Assembly (NCBI RefSeq): GCF_014647655.1
Contig: NZ_BMPP01000004.1
Location: 124,001 to 188,000 of the forward strand
Direction: 5' to 3'
DNA length: 64,000 nucleotides
DNA from: Deinococcus malanensis
GTDB taxonomy: Bacteria; Deinococcota; Deinococci; Deinococcales; Deinococcaceae
Below the pieces are notes generated by a model. The model was not told the origin of the DNA. It made no database searches and was given only the letters and a program-made list of their open reading frames with translations. The position numbers were made by a program, and so were the translations under genes. Position 1 is the stretch's first letter; each line of letters opens with the position of its first letter. Positions 20,064 to 30,013 of the stretch are shown piece after piece.

Positions 20064-21206
20064 CTATTGCCAGTCGTCCGGGCGGCGGTTCAGGCCGAAA
20101 TGCCAGGCAATGGCCTGGGCGATGCGTCCGGCTGCCTTTCCATCACCGTAGGGGTTACGCGCCCGACGCATGGCCGCGAGCTGATCCTCGCTACCCAGCA
20201 GGTCCAGCAGGGTGGCCTCAAGCTGCTGAGGATCGTTCCCGGCAAGTTTCAGGACGCCGGCTTCCACACCCTCGGGGCGTTCGGTGACGTTGCGCAGCAC
20301 CGCCACGGGCACACCGAGGGCAGCGCCCTCCTCCTGCAGGCCGCCGCTGTCGGTGGCCAGCAGAACACTGGCCGCCATCAGTGGAGCCATCTCGCTGTAG
20401 TCCAGCGGCTCGATCAGTTCGAAGTTCGGCAGGCTGCCGAGTGCGGGCCGCACGGCCTCCTGCACAGCGGGCGACAGGTGAACCGGGTAAATAAAATGAA
20501 GCTCAGGATGTGCCTGTGCCACCCGGCCCAGGGCCTCGGCCATTTCGCGCATCATGGGCTGGTTCTCCCGGCGGTGCATGGTGACGGTTACCAGGCGCTG
20601 GCCCGCCTCGATCCGCTGGCGCCAGGCGGGGCGAAGGGGAACACGGCCCGCCACCTCGCGCACAGCGTCGACCGCCGTTTGACCGGTCACAAAAATGCCG
20701 TGCTCCGCCTTGCCCTCACGCAGCAGATTGTCCCTGCTGCCTCCGGTAGGCGCAAAGTCCAGGGTGGACAGCACGCCGGTGAGACGGCGGTTGGCTTCCT
20801 CGGGAAAGGGTTCCTGGAGGTTGCCACTGCGCAGCCCGGCTTCCACATGGCCGACCGGGATGCCTTCGTAAAAGGCCGAGAGGGCCACGCAGAAGGACGT
20901 GCTGGTATCGCCGTGCACCAGGACCATATCCGCGCCCATCTCACGCAGGGTCCGGCCCGCCTGGGGAACGATCCGCGCGGTCAGGTCGGCCAGGGTCTGG
21001 CGGTCGGTCATGACGTTCAGGTCATGGTCTGGCGTGAGGCCAAAAACATTCAGGGCGCCATCGAGCATCTGGCGCTGCTGACCGGTCGACAGAATGAGGG
21101 GCTTCAGGCCACAGGTCTGCTCCACGGCGCGGTACACCGGCGCCATCTTGGTGGCTTCAGGACGGGTGCCAAAGGCGAGCACAATTCGCTTTTCAGTAGA
21201 GGTCAT
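20064..21206 (-). CDS. wecB: UDP-N-acetylglucosamine 2-epimerase (non-hydrolysing)
   Basis: 380 residues from ATG 21206 ([21 protein letters not shown]), the family opening. GT-B-like fold with [33 protein letters not shown] and [17 protein letters not shown], the UDP-sugar binding and catalytic regions. It interconverts UDP-GlcNAc and UDP-ManNAc, precursor for cell-surface glycans. The start is 4 nt after the wecA stop. With WecA it forms the first steps of a polyprenyl-linked surface polymer. Confidence 0.95.
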   Translation of the reverse strand: MTSTEKRIVLAFGTRPEATKMAPVYRAVEQTCGLKPLILSTGQQRQMLDGALNVFGLTPDHDLNVMTDRQTLADLTARIVPQAGRTLREMGADMVLVHGDTSTSFCVALSAFYEGIPVGHVEAGLRSGNLQEPFPEEANRRLTGVLSTLDFAPTGGSRDNLLREGKAEHGIFVTGQTAVDAVREVAGRVPLRPAWRQRIEAGQRLVTVTMHRRENQPMMREMAEALGRVAQAHPELHFIYPVHLSPAVQEAVRPALGSLPNFELIEPLDYSEMAPLMAASVLLATDSGGLQEEGAALGVPVAVLRNVTERPEGVEAGVLKLAGNDPQQLEATLLDLLGSEDQLAAMRRARNPYGDGKAAGRIAQAIAWHFGLNRRPDDWQ

Positions 21207-21210
21207 TCGG

Positions 21211-22368
21211 TCAGGGCCTCGTGGAATGGGATTCAGGGGGAGCGGGGTGCCGCACTTCACGGCTGTGGGCCCGGACCCGGCGGTGCGCGACAAACCACAG
21301 GCACAGCAGCACCAGCACCCCGGTCAGGCCGATTGCCAGGATCGGAACGCCCTGCAACAACATTCCAAGCATGCCGCAGGCCAGGGCCACCATCCACAGG
21401 ATGACGGCGGTGCGGCGGGCACTGGAGGTCCGGGCCAGCACCCGGTGGTGAATATGGGTCTTGTCCGGATGCCCCAGGGGATTGCGGATGCCGCGAGCCA
21501 GGCGACCAATGACCACCTGGGTCGTATCCAGCACAGGCAGCGCGAGCACGATCAGGGGCACGATCAGACTGGCTCCTGCACTGAATTTGAGGGTGCCGAG
21601 CAGGCTGACGGCTGCCAAGGTAAACCCGATCAGGTACGCCCCGGCGTCTCCCATGATAATTCGGCTGGGGTTGAAGTTGTGGCGCAGGTAGCCGAGAGTT
21701 GCTCCGGCCAGTCCCGCCAGCAGAATCACGGCTGCGGCCCGGTCGGTGAACTGCGCGGCAGTCACCAGCAGCACCATGCTGACCACGAAACCCACGCCGC
21801 CGACCACTCCGTCCACCCCGTCCATCAGGTTGACGGCATTGGTCAGACCCACGATCCACACGATGGTCAGCAGGGTACTGAGCGGCTCGTTGACGGCGTC
21901 AGGCAGCACCGGCAGAAACGGAATGGCGTTGAAATCCATCTTCAGCCCGTTGACCACCAGGAGCACGGCGACCAGCACCTGGACCACCAGGCGCGTTATG
22001 GGCGAGAGGCCGAACTGGTCATCGATAAAGCCGACCAGCACCATGATGCTGGCACCCAGCAGAATCGACAGCACCTGGATATTGACAATCTCGACCATGA
22101 TGGGGCGCAGGGCCCAGGCCAGCACGACGCTGGTGACAAAGCCGGCAAAGATAGCCAGCCCGCCGGCGTTGGGCAGGGGCTCCTTGTTGAGCCGCCGGGC
22201 ATTTGGCTGGTCGGCCCACCCGGCATTCACCGCGAAATCCCGGAGCCGGGGAATAAACTGCCAGGTGAACACCCAGGCAGCGAAAAAAGTGATCATCACG
22301 CTGAAAAAGCCGCGTCCAAACAGGTCGGCAATACCGAATTGCGCGGCGAGCGCCCCCAGTGAGTCCAT
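21211..22368 (-). CDS. wecA: Undecaprenyl-phosphate GlcNAc-1-phosphate transferase (WecA/TagO family)
   Basis: 385 residues with ten or so hydrophobic helices. Motifs of the polyprenyl-phosphate hexose-1-phosphate transferases are present: [11 protein letters not shown] (metal-binding DD), [29 protein letters not shown] and [10 protein letters not shown], the last being the WecA/TagO-type HIHH loop rather than MraY. It transfers sugar-1-phosphate from UDP-GlcNAc onto undecaprenyl phosphate at the inner membrane to begin a surface glycan. A long hydrophilic C-terminal tail follows the final helix. First of the wecA-wecB-lipid kinase unit; GGAGG lies upstream and a TATAGT box further up. Confidence 0.93.
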   Translation of the reverse strand: MDSLGALAAQFGIADLFGRGFFSVMITFFAAWVFTWQFIPRLRDFAVNAGWADQPNARRLNKEPLPNAGGLAIFAGFVTSVVLAWALRPIMVEIVNIQVLSILLGASIMVLVGFIDDQFGLSPITRLVVQVLVAVLLVVNGLKMDFNAIPFLPVLPDAVNEPLSTLLTIVWIVGLTNAVNLMDGVDGVVGGVGFVVSMVLLVTAAQFTDRAAAVILLAGLAGATLGYLRHNFNPSRIIMGDAGAYLIGFTLAAVSLLGTLKFSAGASLIVPLIVLALPVLDTTQVVIGRLARGIRNPLGHPDKTHIHHRVLARTSSARRTAVILWMVALACGMLGMLLQGVPILAIGLTGVLVLLCLWFVAHRRVRAHSREVRHPAPPESHSTRP

Positions 22369-22525
22369 ATAAATCCATTACCTCCACGTCTGCCCGGACA
22401 GCAGACGGCGTGGGCACTATAAAGGGAACTCCGGTAACCTGGACCTCCCCCATTCCCTGACCGAAGTCTAAAGGTTGGAGTGAGCAGGTGCCTCGTTCCA
22501 AAGATGCACCTCTGTGGTGACCAGA

Positions 22526-23149
22526 TTATTTGGTGCCGTAGATCCGGTCCCCCGCGTCGCCCAGGCCCGGCACGATGTACCCGTGGTCGTTCAGGTGGCT
22601 GTCGACGGCGGCCACCACGATCTCGACGTCCGGGTGGTCCCGCTCGATCACCGCGATGCCCTCGGGGGCGGCCAGGATCGACATCAGTTTGATGCTCTGG
22701 GCGCCCGCGTCCTTGAGACTCTGAATCGCGGCGCTAGCACTGCCCCCGGTGGCCAGCATCGGGTCGGTCAGGAAGACGCGCCGCTCGGCGATGTCGGCAG
22801 GGAGCTTGTTGTAGTACGCGACCGGCAGCAGGCTCTGGGGGTCACGGTACAGCCCGATATGCCCCACCTTGGCGGCGGGAACGAGGTCCACGATGGCGTC
22901 GGTCATGACCAGTCCGGCCCGCAGAATGGCCACCAGCGCCAACTTCTTGCCACTGAGCATCGGAAAGTCAGCTTCGACCAGCGGGGTGGTAAGCCGATGC
23001 GGAGACAGTTCCAGGTCGCGCATGGCCTCGTAGGCCAGCAGCAGGCTGACCTCGCTGGCCAGTTCCCGGAATTCCTTGACGCCAGTCTGAACGTCACGCA
23101 TCAGCGAGAGCTTGTGCTGCAGCAGGGGGTGGGTAACAACCGTAACCAT
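22526..23149 (-). CDS. upp: Uracil phosphoribosyltransferase
   Basis: 207 residues from ATG 23149 ([19 protein letters not shown]), the classic Upp start; TGAGG lies just upstream. The PRPP loop is [14 protein letters not shown] and the uracil-binding end is [11 protein letters not shown]. It salvages uracil to UMP with PRPP. It is 28 bp after the APH-type kinase and may share its transcript. A cytidine deaminase gene 8 kb away serves the same salvage route. Confidence 0.97.
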   Translation of the reverse strand: MVTVVTHPLLQHKLSLMRDVQTGVKEFRELASEVSLLLAYEAMRDLELSPHRLTTPLVEADFPMLSGKKLALVAILRAGLVMTDAIVDLVPAAKVGHIGLYRDPQSLLPVAYYNKLPADIAERRVFLTDPMLATGGSASAAIQSLKDAGAQSIKLMSILAAPEGIAVIERDHPDVEIVVAAVDSHLNDHGYIVPGLGDAGDRIYGTK

Positions 23150-23177
23150 GGCCTCAACATAACGCCGCCCGGCCGGC

Positions 23178-24017
23178 TCAGCGGGGAAGGCGGGCCAGTG
23201 CATGACGCGCCCGGGGCACCTTGCGGGCCCGTTCGCCTTCGAACTCGTAGGGCTCGTTCATCAGGAACCAGTACAGGTCATGCAGCGTGGTCAGGGCCAG
23301 ATAGGCCCGGTAGCGGCGCAGGGTGGCGGTGTCCGATTCCGGAAGGAAGGACAGGGCGGCCTGCAAACTCTCGTCTGCGCCCAGCAGGTCCAGGGTGCCG
23401 GTCTTGAGCAGGGCCAGGTCACGCAGGGGATCGTCCCAGGCCGCCTTGGTCCAGTCAATGACCAGTACCTCGCCGCGTTGCGGGGCGAAGAGAATGTTGT
23501 CGTGCCACAGGTCCAGATGGCAGAACGCTGCGGGCTGAATCAACTCGCCGCGTTCCAGCGGGAGTTCCACGGCTTCAAACAGGTCTTCGAGGGGGTACGC
23601 GGCCAGCGCACTGCGAAAACGGCGCAGCCGCTCCTGGACCCGTCGTAGATCGACGTGGCCACGCGTTTCCTGGTGCAACGTACCCACTATCCGGCGCAGG
23701 GCGGGCAGCGCCGCGGGGATGTCTGTGGTACGCAGGGGACGGCCCGGGAAGCGCCGCAGGATCAGCGCTTCGACCCCGTCAGCCTCCACCGCGTCCACCA
23801 CCCACTGGGTCATACCGGCCCTGCGCATGTTGTCTGCCTCCAGCCGGTGGTGCCCCTGGTGGTTGCGGAAGACTTTGACCACCACCTGACCGTCCTGCGT
23901 GGCGTAGACCCGGCTCTGCATTCCGGAGTCCATGGGCGTCAGTGGTCCGAACCGCGCTTCCAGATTCGGAAAGCGCGGCGCGGCGCTCTCTCCCGTGGAC
24001 GCCGGGCGCAGGGTCAA
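23178..24017 (-). CDS. Aminoglycoside phosphotransferase-fold kinase
   Basis: 279 residues from TTG 24017, with GGAGTGG upstream; other starts are possible. Protein kinase-like fold of the APH/choline kinase group: VVVKVFRN (ATP lysine), catalytic loop [13 protein letters not shown] (HxD...N) and metal Asp in [19 protein letters not shown]. Such enzymes phosphorylate small hydroxylated molecules; the substrate here is unknown and antibiotic resistance is only one possibility. It sits between a GAF-HD gene and upp on one strand with short gaps. Confidence 0.85.
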   Translation of the reverse strand: MTLRPASTGESAAPRFPNLEARFGPLTPMDSGMQSRVYATQDGQVVVKVFRNHQGHHRLEADNMRRAGMTQWVVDAVEADGVEALILRRFPGRPLRTTDIPAALPALRRIVGTLHQETRGHVDLRRVQERLRRFRSALAAYPLEDLFEAVELPLERGELIQPAAFCHLDLWHDNILFAPQRGEVLVIDWTKAAWDDPLRDLALLKTGTLDLLGADESLQAALSFLPESDTATLRRYRAYLALTTLHDLYWFLMNEPYEFEGERARKVPRARHALARLPR

Positions 24018-24054
24018 GCGCCACTCCGGGTGGTGGAGACGCCCACGGAGGCGT

Positions 24055-25074
24055 TCACTGCGGCAGTTTCTCCAGTGTTGCTACCAGCCTGGGGTCCAGG
24101 CTCTTGCCCGCCTGAGCTTTGACGCGCTCCAGGTCACCCAGCCGGACGTAGGTGTTGGCGACCGCCAGAATCCGGGCATACAGCGGTATATCCTCGCCGG
24201 CCAGACGATCCGGTTCGCCCTGGCCGTCCCAACGCTCATGGTGATGACGGATCGCCTTCTGGGCTTCGGTCATGTGCGGAACGCCGTGCAGGAAATTCGC
24301 TCCAACCTGGGCATGTCCGGTTTCACCGTGGATTTTCCCCAGGTCGTGCATGGTCGCCGCGAACCACAGTTCGTCCAGATCCCGGCCCACCAGTCCGGCC
24401 GCCCGGCCAAGTTTCAGGCTGAGGTCCGCGACGGCCTGCCCGTGCCCCAGGGCGTCGAATTCCTGGCTTTCGACCGCCTCTACCACCGACGCGGTGATCT
24501 GGCGTGCCGCGGCCTTCCACTCTTCACGGCCTTCCAGGACGCCGATCAGGGGCGCTACTGCCGCTCCCCACCGGTTGGCAGCTTCCTGCACTGTCGGTGA
24601 GATCCCTTCGGCCGACGTGCGGTCGAGCACGAGAGCACCGAGAGCCCGGCCACGGTCGCTCAGCGGCACCACCAGCGTCAGCCGGACGTCCTTCATTCCA
24701 CAGGTGTCGAGCGTACTGTGCAGTTCCGCGGGGTTGGCCTCGTACAGTTCCCGGGTGCCATCGGCCAGCAGGCGCGGCTTCATGGAGGTCCAGGGGCCAC
24801 TCAGGGCCGTGCCGATCAGGGCCTTGGGATACCCCGAGACCCCGGCCACCTTGTCCTGACCCCGCCGGAGAATCGCGTATCCGCGCATATCGCCCCCCGC
24901 CAGCGTGCTGGCGTGCGCCAGGGCGCCTTCGAGGATGCCCTCCAGGCTGGGCCGCGCTAGCAGCTCACTCAGCACACGGGTGGCATCCAGGTCGCCCCCG
25001 GCCGGTGTAGGGGTGGGCTTACGGGCCTCGGTGACGGGCGCCGTTGGCGGGGGGGTTCTTGGGCGTCGGAACAC
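24055..25074 (-). CDS. GAF domain plus HD-GYP-like phosphohydrolase (degenerate GYP)
   Basis: 339 residues from GTG 25074. A Pro/Thr-rich N-terminal linker (~1-30) precedes a GAF sensor domain (~30-180). The C-terminal HD domain (~195-339) has [15 protein letters not shown] and [21 protein letters not shown]. In true HD-GYP c-di-GMP phosphodiesterases the latter motif is HHExxDGxGYP; here GYP reads GEP, so c-di-GMP hydrolysis is uncertain. TATACT 9 nt and GGAGGA 3 nt upstream mark the promoter and start. Likely a cytoplasmic signalling enzyme. Confidence 0.85.
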   Translation of the reverse strand: MFRRPRTPPPTAPVTEARKPTPTPAGGDLDATRVLSELLARPSLEGILEGALAHASTLAGGDMRGYAILRRGQDKVAGVSGYPKALIGTALSGPWTSMKPRLLADGTRELYEANPAELHSTLDTCGMKDVRLTLVVPLSDRGRALGALVLDRTSAEGISPTVQEAANRWGAAVAPLIGVLEGREEWKAAARQITASVVEAVESQEFDALGHGQAVADLSLKLGRAAGLVGRDLDELWFAATMHDLGKIHGETGHAQVGANFLHGVPHMTEAQKAIRHHHERWDGQGEPDRLAGEDIPLYARILAVANTYVRLGDLERVKAQAGKSLDPRLVATLEKLPQ

Positions 25075-25109
25075 GGTCCTCCGAGTATACCCGCGCTACC
25101 CTGCCGCAT

Positions 25110-25859
25110 ATGACGTCACCTCTTCGCCCCACTCCAAGCGGCCCACACGTAGCCGTGACAGCCCCCGTCCGGCGGGGCTATGAACGCTATGGGCGTCAGG
25201 CCGGTCAGTGGCTCCAGGGGTATCAGACCCGGGGGGGCAAGGTGTACTGCGGCGCAGGCTGCTTCGCTTGTTGCAACATGCCTATCCGGGTCAGTCTGGC
25301 CGAGGCCCTGATCACCGCCGAGGCGCTTGATGCTGCCAAGGCCCGGGCGGTCGAGAACCATGCCCGGGCGGCGCTGGCCAACGCCCGCACCGCGCGCGAC
25401 GATGAAGAGTACGTGCGCCGCCACCGTGAGGAGGTCGGATTCTGTCCGCTGCTGGACCGCAACACAGGTGCATGCAGCGAATACGACGCCCGCCCCACCC
25501 GGTGCCGCGACACCTTCAGCGCTTTCCCTGCGCGGTACTGCGCTTCAGGGACCTGGGAACAGATGAGCCGCCGCGAGCAGGACGCCTACCGCCGTGAGGT
25601 GGCACGCACTCCCGGCACCGACGGCGAACTGCACTTTATTGCGCCGCTGGAACACCTGTCCGAGCCTGTGTGGGTCGCCGCAGCCCGGGCCATGCGCACC
25701 TCCTGGGGAATCGAGGTCTGGGGAGACTTCTGGGTCCTGACCACGCTGGCACGTGACCCGGCTTTTATGGCGCGGGTGTCGGCCGGGGACGCGCGAGGTG
25801 CATGGCGCTCAGCCCAGAGCCGTGGCCTGGCCCACCGGGATCTGCTTGAAGTGGGCTGA
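25110..25859 (+). CDS. YkgJ-family cysteine-cluster protein
   Basis: 249 residues from ATG 25110; TACCCT (25097-25102) lies seven bases upstream, a leaderless pattern, divergent from the HD gene. The Cys cluster [18 protein letters not shown] near residue 50, then [22 protein letters not shown] and a later RYC, matches the YkgJ/Fli-B type zinc or iron chelating family (CxxxCxxCC...). The rest is helical with SREQ/AAR-rich segments. Biochemical role unknown; metal binding is inferred from the Cys pattern. Confidence 0.85.
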   Translation: MTSPLRPTPSGPHVAVTAPVRRGYERYGRQAGQWLQGYQTRGGKVYCGAGCFACCNMPIRVSLAEALITAEALDAAKARAVENHARAALANARTARDDEEYVRRHREEVGFCPLLDRNTGACSEYDARPTRCRDTFSAFPARYCASGTWEQMSRREQDAYRREVARTPGTDGELHFIAPLEHLSEPVWVAAARAMRTSWGIEVWGDFWVLTTLARDPAFMARVSAGDARGAWRSAQSRGLAHRDLLEVG

Positions 25860-25876
25860 ATTCCGGCCAGACTGAC

Positions 25877-26401
25877 TCAGCGTCGGCGGAGCTTACGGAA
25901 ACCGCGGCGCATACCGTGGTCAGGGCGCACGCCATCTGCGATCAGATGAAGCCACTGACTGACGTAATACCCGGCGATCAGCGGAGCCACGACCTTGACG
26001 CTGATGGGCTGCGGAATGGCCGGCAACGTCACTGAAGGGGCCACGTAACGCAGCACTCCCACGACCAACGCCACCATGACTGCCAGGTAAACCAGACGGG
26101 TGAGCGGCCCCACCACCCAGGTGTGTGACAGGCCCCGATGGCTGAACAGCATGCCGTACGGCACCCACAGGATTCCCAGCACACCCCAGTGGCGCTTGCT
26201 GTCCACCCTGCCTTCGGCCAGGTCCAGGTCCGGCGACAGCAGAAAGGTCCCAACTGCAAAGGCCAGGGTGAAATACAGGGCCTGGGCCGGCGTGATGGTC
26301 AGAAGCTCCTGCCTGGACGCGGCCAGGACCGCGCCGGCCAGCACGCTGTAGGCCGCGATGTTAATGAGGTTATGAACTCGTCCGCTGGGCACGCCCGCCA
26401 T
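25877..26401 (-). CDS. DUF2227-like membrane metal-binding protein
   Basis: 174 residues from ATG 26401 (MAGVPSGRVHNLINIAAYSV); starts at 26455 or 26452 would add 17-18 residues. Several membrane helices carry conserved polar residues: PSGRVHN, LSPDLDLAEGRVDSKRHWG, SHRGLSHTW and WLHLIADGVRPDHGMRR. This His/Asp set in a membrane context matches the DUF2227/YdjM-like metal-dependent hydrolase group. Function unassigned. Convergent with the YkgJ gene. Confidence 0.75.
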   Translation of the reverse strand: MAGVPSGRVHNLINIAAYSVLAGAVLAASRQELLTITPAQALYFTLAFAVGTFLLSPDLDLAEGRVDSKRHWGVLGILWVPYGMLFSHRGLSHTWVVGPLTRLVYLAVMVALVVGVLRYVAPSVTLPAIPQPISVKVVAPLIAGYYVSQWLHLIADGVRPDHGMRRGFRKLRRR

Positions 26402-26487
26402 TGTGCCAGCCGCAGCAGGCCAGGCCTCAGCGTCGGGACAAGAATCGTTCATCATCCGTCAGCCCGGGTGAGGCATCCTGACCTCAC

Positions 26488-28593
26488 ATGAAAAAATTGT
26501 CTGGTTCCTGGCCGTGGGTCCTGACGTTGCCTCTGTTGCTGGCCGCGTGCACGGAAAACTACACAACTCCGGTCGTCGACCCGCCGGTGGTGCAGCCCCC
26601 AGCTCCTCAGCCCCCAGGCGGTCCGGTTCCCACCACCCTGAATCTGGGTCACGCTGTCAGCGCCCCGGTGCACACGGCGTACTCGGGTTCGTGGCAGGTG
26701 ATCGGTCAGCCCGAGTGGCTGGCCGTCACCCCCTCTGCCGGCACAGGTGAGATCAAATTCGCGGTTGCCGCTGACCGCAGCAAGGGCACCCCCCTGGCAG
26801 CGGATCAGGCCAGACTGACCGGCACCATCACGCTTGAGCTGACAGCCGAGAACAAAACGCGGACCACGGCGACGATCACGGTCAGCGCGGACCAGTACCG
26901 GTTGAACGGCCGGGTCGTGGATACGGCTAAGATCAGCGGCCAGGCCCTCGTGGTTTCGCCCGTCAACCGCCCAGCGCCGGCCGAAGCGCGGGGCATTCTG
27001 GTCAAATACCGTGACCATGTGGCGGGCGAACTGACCGCCCAGTCGGCCGTGATGTCGGCGGCAGTCCGGAGCCGCGATGTCCTGACCCGGGCCGGCGTGC
27101 CCGTGCAGTCGGCGCGCAGCCTCAGCGGACGACTGGCTTCGCTGAAGGTCAGGGATCAGGGGGCAGCCCTGCGCGCCTTGCGCCAGAGTCCGGAAGTCGA
27201 GTATGCGGTGCCGAACGCGGTGCTTCGCGTCCAGCAGACCGGACAGTCGCTTGCCACGCCGCTGGAACCCACCGATCAGTACGCGCCGCTGCAGTGGCCG
27301 TTCAAGCTGATGGGCTACCCGGCAGTATGGCGCGACATGGAGTCTGGCGCGTACAACCGGGCGGTGACGGTCGCGGTGGTGGACAGTGGGGTGCGGTTCG
27401 ATCATCCGGACCTGGCCGGACAGCTGTGGAAGCCGGGCGAGGGCGCTCTGGACGTGCTTTCTGAAGCCGACAACGGTGACGGAGACGGCGTCGACACCGA
27501 TCCGACCGATCCGAGTGTAAGCGGGCGCAGCACGGGAAGCCACGGAACCCATGTCACCGGCATCATCGTCGCCCGCTGGGGCGAGAACTCGGGCAACTGC
27601 GCGGGATGCAGCGGCAGCGGCGTGGCGGGCGCCAGCTACCGCGCACCCGTCAAGGTGCTGCCCATCCGGGCCATCGACGCCACAGGTGACGCCAGCGTGG
27701 AAGACATTGTCCAGTCTCTGAACTACGCTGCCGGAATTCCCACCCTGATCGAGGGCACCACATACACCAATCCACGCCGGGCGCAGGTGATCAACCTCAG
27801 CCTGGGCGGCGCCATCACGGCCGACGAGGCCAGGCCACTGTGCGAGGCGGTGAAGGCCGCCACTTCAGCAGGCTCGCTGGTGTTTGTGGCTGCGGGAAAT
27901 GCATACGGCACGACTCCCTACTACCCGGCCGCCTGCCCCGGCGCCGTGGCGGTGGGCAGCGTGACCCTGTCCGGAGGCAGTGCGCCCCGTCACGCGTCGT
28001 ACAGCAATGCCTACCCGGAGGTGCAGCTGACCGCTCCGGGTGGCACGGACCAATTCTCAGATGTGTTCAACGGCGGGCTGCTGAACAACAAGGCCTTCCC
28101 GGACATGGTGTTTTCCACCGGCTGGGACTATGTCAAGAACGAGCCCCAGTACGAGGCCATGTCCGGCACGAGCCAGGCCACGCCTCAGGTCTCGGCGCTG
28201 GCGGCTCTCCTGCTGAGCAAAGGGGTGACAAGCGACGCGGCAGGCACCCTGGCCCGTCTGACCACGACCGCCACTGACCTGGGGGCGCAGGGTCGGGATG
28301 ACCTGTTCGGCTTCGGCATGGTCAACGCAGCTGCGGCGCTGGGGGCTCCGGCCATCAGTGACACGCTGGGGCTGCGGCTGCAGGACGCCCGGGGGTTTGT
28401 ATTCCAGCCCAAGCTCGACAGTCTGGGCCGGTTCGAGGCCTACCTGGGCAACGGCACGTTCCGCGTCGTGGGGGGACGGGACCGCGACCGCAACCAGATC
28501 TATGGTGAAAGCCACGAGCCGCGCGACGAGCGGACCGTCAAGCTGGGACCGGACGCCCTTCAGGTAAACGTGGGGAGTCTGGAACCCAAGTAA
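26488..28593 (+). CDS. Subtilase (S8) lipoprotein with BACON-like domain
   Basis: 701 residues. Residues 1-21 are a lipoprotein signal with lipobox LLAAC. A Pro-rich linker (~30-50) is followed by a beta domain (~50-140) with PEWLAVTPSAGTGEIKFAV, the BACON pattern. An inhibitor-like segment (~165-245) precedes the S8 catalytic domain: Asp in VAVVDSGVRFDHPDLAG, His in GSHGTHVTGIIV and Ser in MSGTSQATPQVSALAAL. A short C-terminal beta domain follows. Expected to be anchored outside the membrane and degrade external protein. The CAGCSGSG insert is typical of extracellular subtilases. GTGAGG is ~24 nt upstream of the start. Confidence 0.93.
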   Translation: MKKLSGSWPWVLTLPLLLAACTENYTTPVVDPPVVQPPAPQPPGGPVPTTLNLGHAVSAPVHTAYSGSWQVIGQPEWLAVTPSAGTGEIKFAVAADRSKGTPLAADQARLTGTITLELTAENKTRTTATITVSADQYRLNGRVVDTAKISGQALVVSPVNRPAPAEARGILVKYRDHVAGELTAQSAVMSAAVRSRDVLTRAGVPVQSARSLSGRLASLKVRDQGAALRALRQSPEVEYAVPNAVLRVQQTGQSLATPLEPTDQYAPLQWPFKLMGYPAVWRDMESGAYNRAVTVAVVDSGVRFDHPDLAGQLWKPGEGALDVLSEADNGDGDGVDTDPTDPSVSGRSTGSHGTHVTGIIVARWGENSGNCAGCSGSGVAGASYRAPVKVLPIRAIDATGDASVEDIVQSLNYAAGIPTLIEGTTYTNPRRAQVINLSLGGAITADEARPLCEAVKAATSAGSLVFVAAGNAYGTTPYYPAACPGAVAVGSVTLSGGSAPRHASYSNAYPEVQLTAPGGTDQFSDVFNGGLLNNKAFPDMVFSTGWDYVKNEPQYEAMSGTSQATPQVSALAALLLSKGVTSDAAGTLARLTTTATDLGAQGRDDLFGFGMVNAAAALGAPAISDTLGLRLQDARGFVFQPKLDSLGRFEAYLGNGTFRVVGGRDRDRNQIYGESHEPRDERTVKLGPDALQVNVGSLEPK

Positions 28594-28606
28594 GGCACAG
28601 GCTGAT

Positions 28607-28641
28607 ACGGGAGGGGGACAGTCGCGTAGTCCCCCTCCCGT
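28607..28641. terminator. 13-bp perfect hairpin between convergent genes
   Basis: ACGGGAGGGGGAC (28607-28619) pairs exactly with GTCCCCCTCCCGT (28629-28641). It lies 14 nt past the subtilase stop and may also serve the convergent acuI-like gene. Confidence 0.65.
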
Positions 28642-28718
28642 CTCGATGCGCCATGCACCGATGTCCCGACGTTCAAGGCTTCGTCCAGCTCAGATAAACA
28701 CGCACTCCGACTGGTGGC

Positions 28719-29726
28719 CTACCGGGTGACGTCGATTACAGTCCGGCCTCGCACTTGTCCAGCCAGGATTTCCTGGGCCAGGGCCGGGACCTCACTCAGG
28801 CCACGTTCCTGAGTCATGGTCGCCAGCGTTGCAGCCGGCAACTCATGCGCCAGTCTGGCCCACGCAGTCTCGCGGCGGTCGACCGGGCAGGTAACACTGT
28901 CGATGCCGAGCAGGTTCACGCCCCGCAGGATCATCGGATAGACCGTGGTGTTCAGCTCGGCCCCTCCGGCCAGGCCGCACACCGCCACACTGCCGTGGGT
29001 GCGGGTCGAGGCGTAGGCACCCGCCAGCGTCGCTCCGCCTACCGTGTCGACCACACCCGACCAGCGCTCACTTTCCATTGGGCGCTTCAGGGCAGGCAGG
29101 TCCTCCCGGCCAATGACATGCCGGGCACCCAGACTGGTCAGGTACCCGGCCTCCTCGGGCCGTCCGGTGCTGGCGGTGACCTCGTAGCCTGCGCGGGCCA
29201 GCAGGGCAACCGCTGTACTGCCGACGCCTCCTGCCGCTCCTGTCACCAGGACCTCGCCGGCCTTCAGTCCCTGGTCTTCCAGGGCCATGACGGCCAGCAT
29301 CGCCGTGAATCCGGCTGTTCCGACCGCCATGGCCCAGGGTGCATCGGTGCCTTCCGGCGCACGGACAATCCAGCGGGCCGGTACGCGTGCCAGGGTCGCG
29401 TAGCCGCCGTCATGACGTTCGCCGATACCCCAGCCCGTCACGATGACGGTCTCCCCCGGGGAGTAGGTGCCACTGTCGTCGTGCAACACGGTGCCGGCAA
29501 AATCGATGCCCGGGGTCATGGGATGGCGGCGCAGGATCCCCGGGCGCCCGGCCACCGCCATGCCGTCTTTGTAATTCAGGCTGGAGTGCGTGACCTGCAC
29601 GGTGACCTCGCCCTCGGGCAGGTCGGTGATGGCCAGGGTCTGCATCTGCGGCTGACCGGACCCCTGGTCATCCTTGACCATGCGCAGGGCCTGGAATGTG
29701 GTGGGAAGAGCAGCTCTGTCTGTCAT
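28719..29726 (-). CDS. YhdH/AcuI-type zinc-free MDR oxidoreductase
   Basis: 335 residues from ATG 29726. GroES-like N-terminal half (SLNYKDGMAVAGRPGILRR, PGIDFAGTV) and NADPH Rossmann half (VLVTGAAGGVGSTAVALLAR). The wording and the run VCGLAGGAELNTTVYPMILRG are characteristic of YhdH/AcuI, acryloyl-CoA or quinone-type reductases. No structural or catalytic zinc Cys set is seen. It could act on acrylyl-CoA from propionate-type metabolism or on other enones; substrate is inferred from family only. GAGGTGA lies ~10 nt upstream. Confidence 0.88.
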   Translation of the reverse strand: MTDRAALPTTFQALRMVKDDQGSGQPQMQTLAITDLPEGEVTVQVTHSSLNYKDGMAVAGRPGILRRHPMTPGIDFAGTVLHDDSGTYSPGETVIVTGWGIGERHDGGYATLARVPARWIVRAPEGTDAPWAMAVGTAGFTAMLAVMALEDQGLKAGEVLVTGAAGGVGSTAVALLARAGYEVTASTGRPEEAGYLTSLGARHVIGREDLPALKRPMESERWSGVVDTVGGATLAGAYASTRTHGSVAVCGLAGGAELNTTVYPMILRGVNLLGIDSVTCPVDRRETAWARLAHELPAATLATMTQERGLSEVPALAQEILAGQVRGRTVIDVTR

Positions 29727-29884
29727 AACCAGTTCACCTCTCGGGGAAGAACATCCTGATGTGCCCACCCTAGCGTCTGCTGAAGTGACGGGCGACCTGA
29801 GCACGGTCGGAACGACCGGACATGATAAACTTGGTCCTGTTTATGGAGCCTCCCAGTTCTGGCTCTCCCCTGACGCCCGGTGAA

Positions 29885-29907
29885 CACCGCCTGAGGGCGG
29901 GGTTTTT
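29885..29907 (+). terminator. Intrinsic terminator in the leader of the CNNM gene
   Basis: CCGCC-TGAG-GGCGG followed by GG and TTTTT, on the plus strand and 107 bp before the CNNM start. It follows a ~150-bp stretch with no obvious gene, so a short transcript or attenuator is implied. Confidence 0.6.
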
Positions 29908-30013
29908 GCTGTGGATTTCTGTCTTTTCCGGTCACCGACACTGCACCTACAGGCTGCAGTGGGCAGCATGAGCCTTGCGGATGATCGGGGCGCGGCATGG
30001 AGCGCGCCACCAC

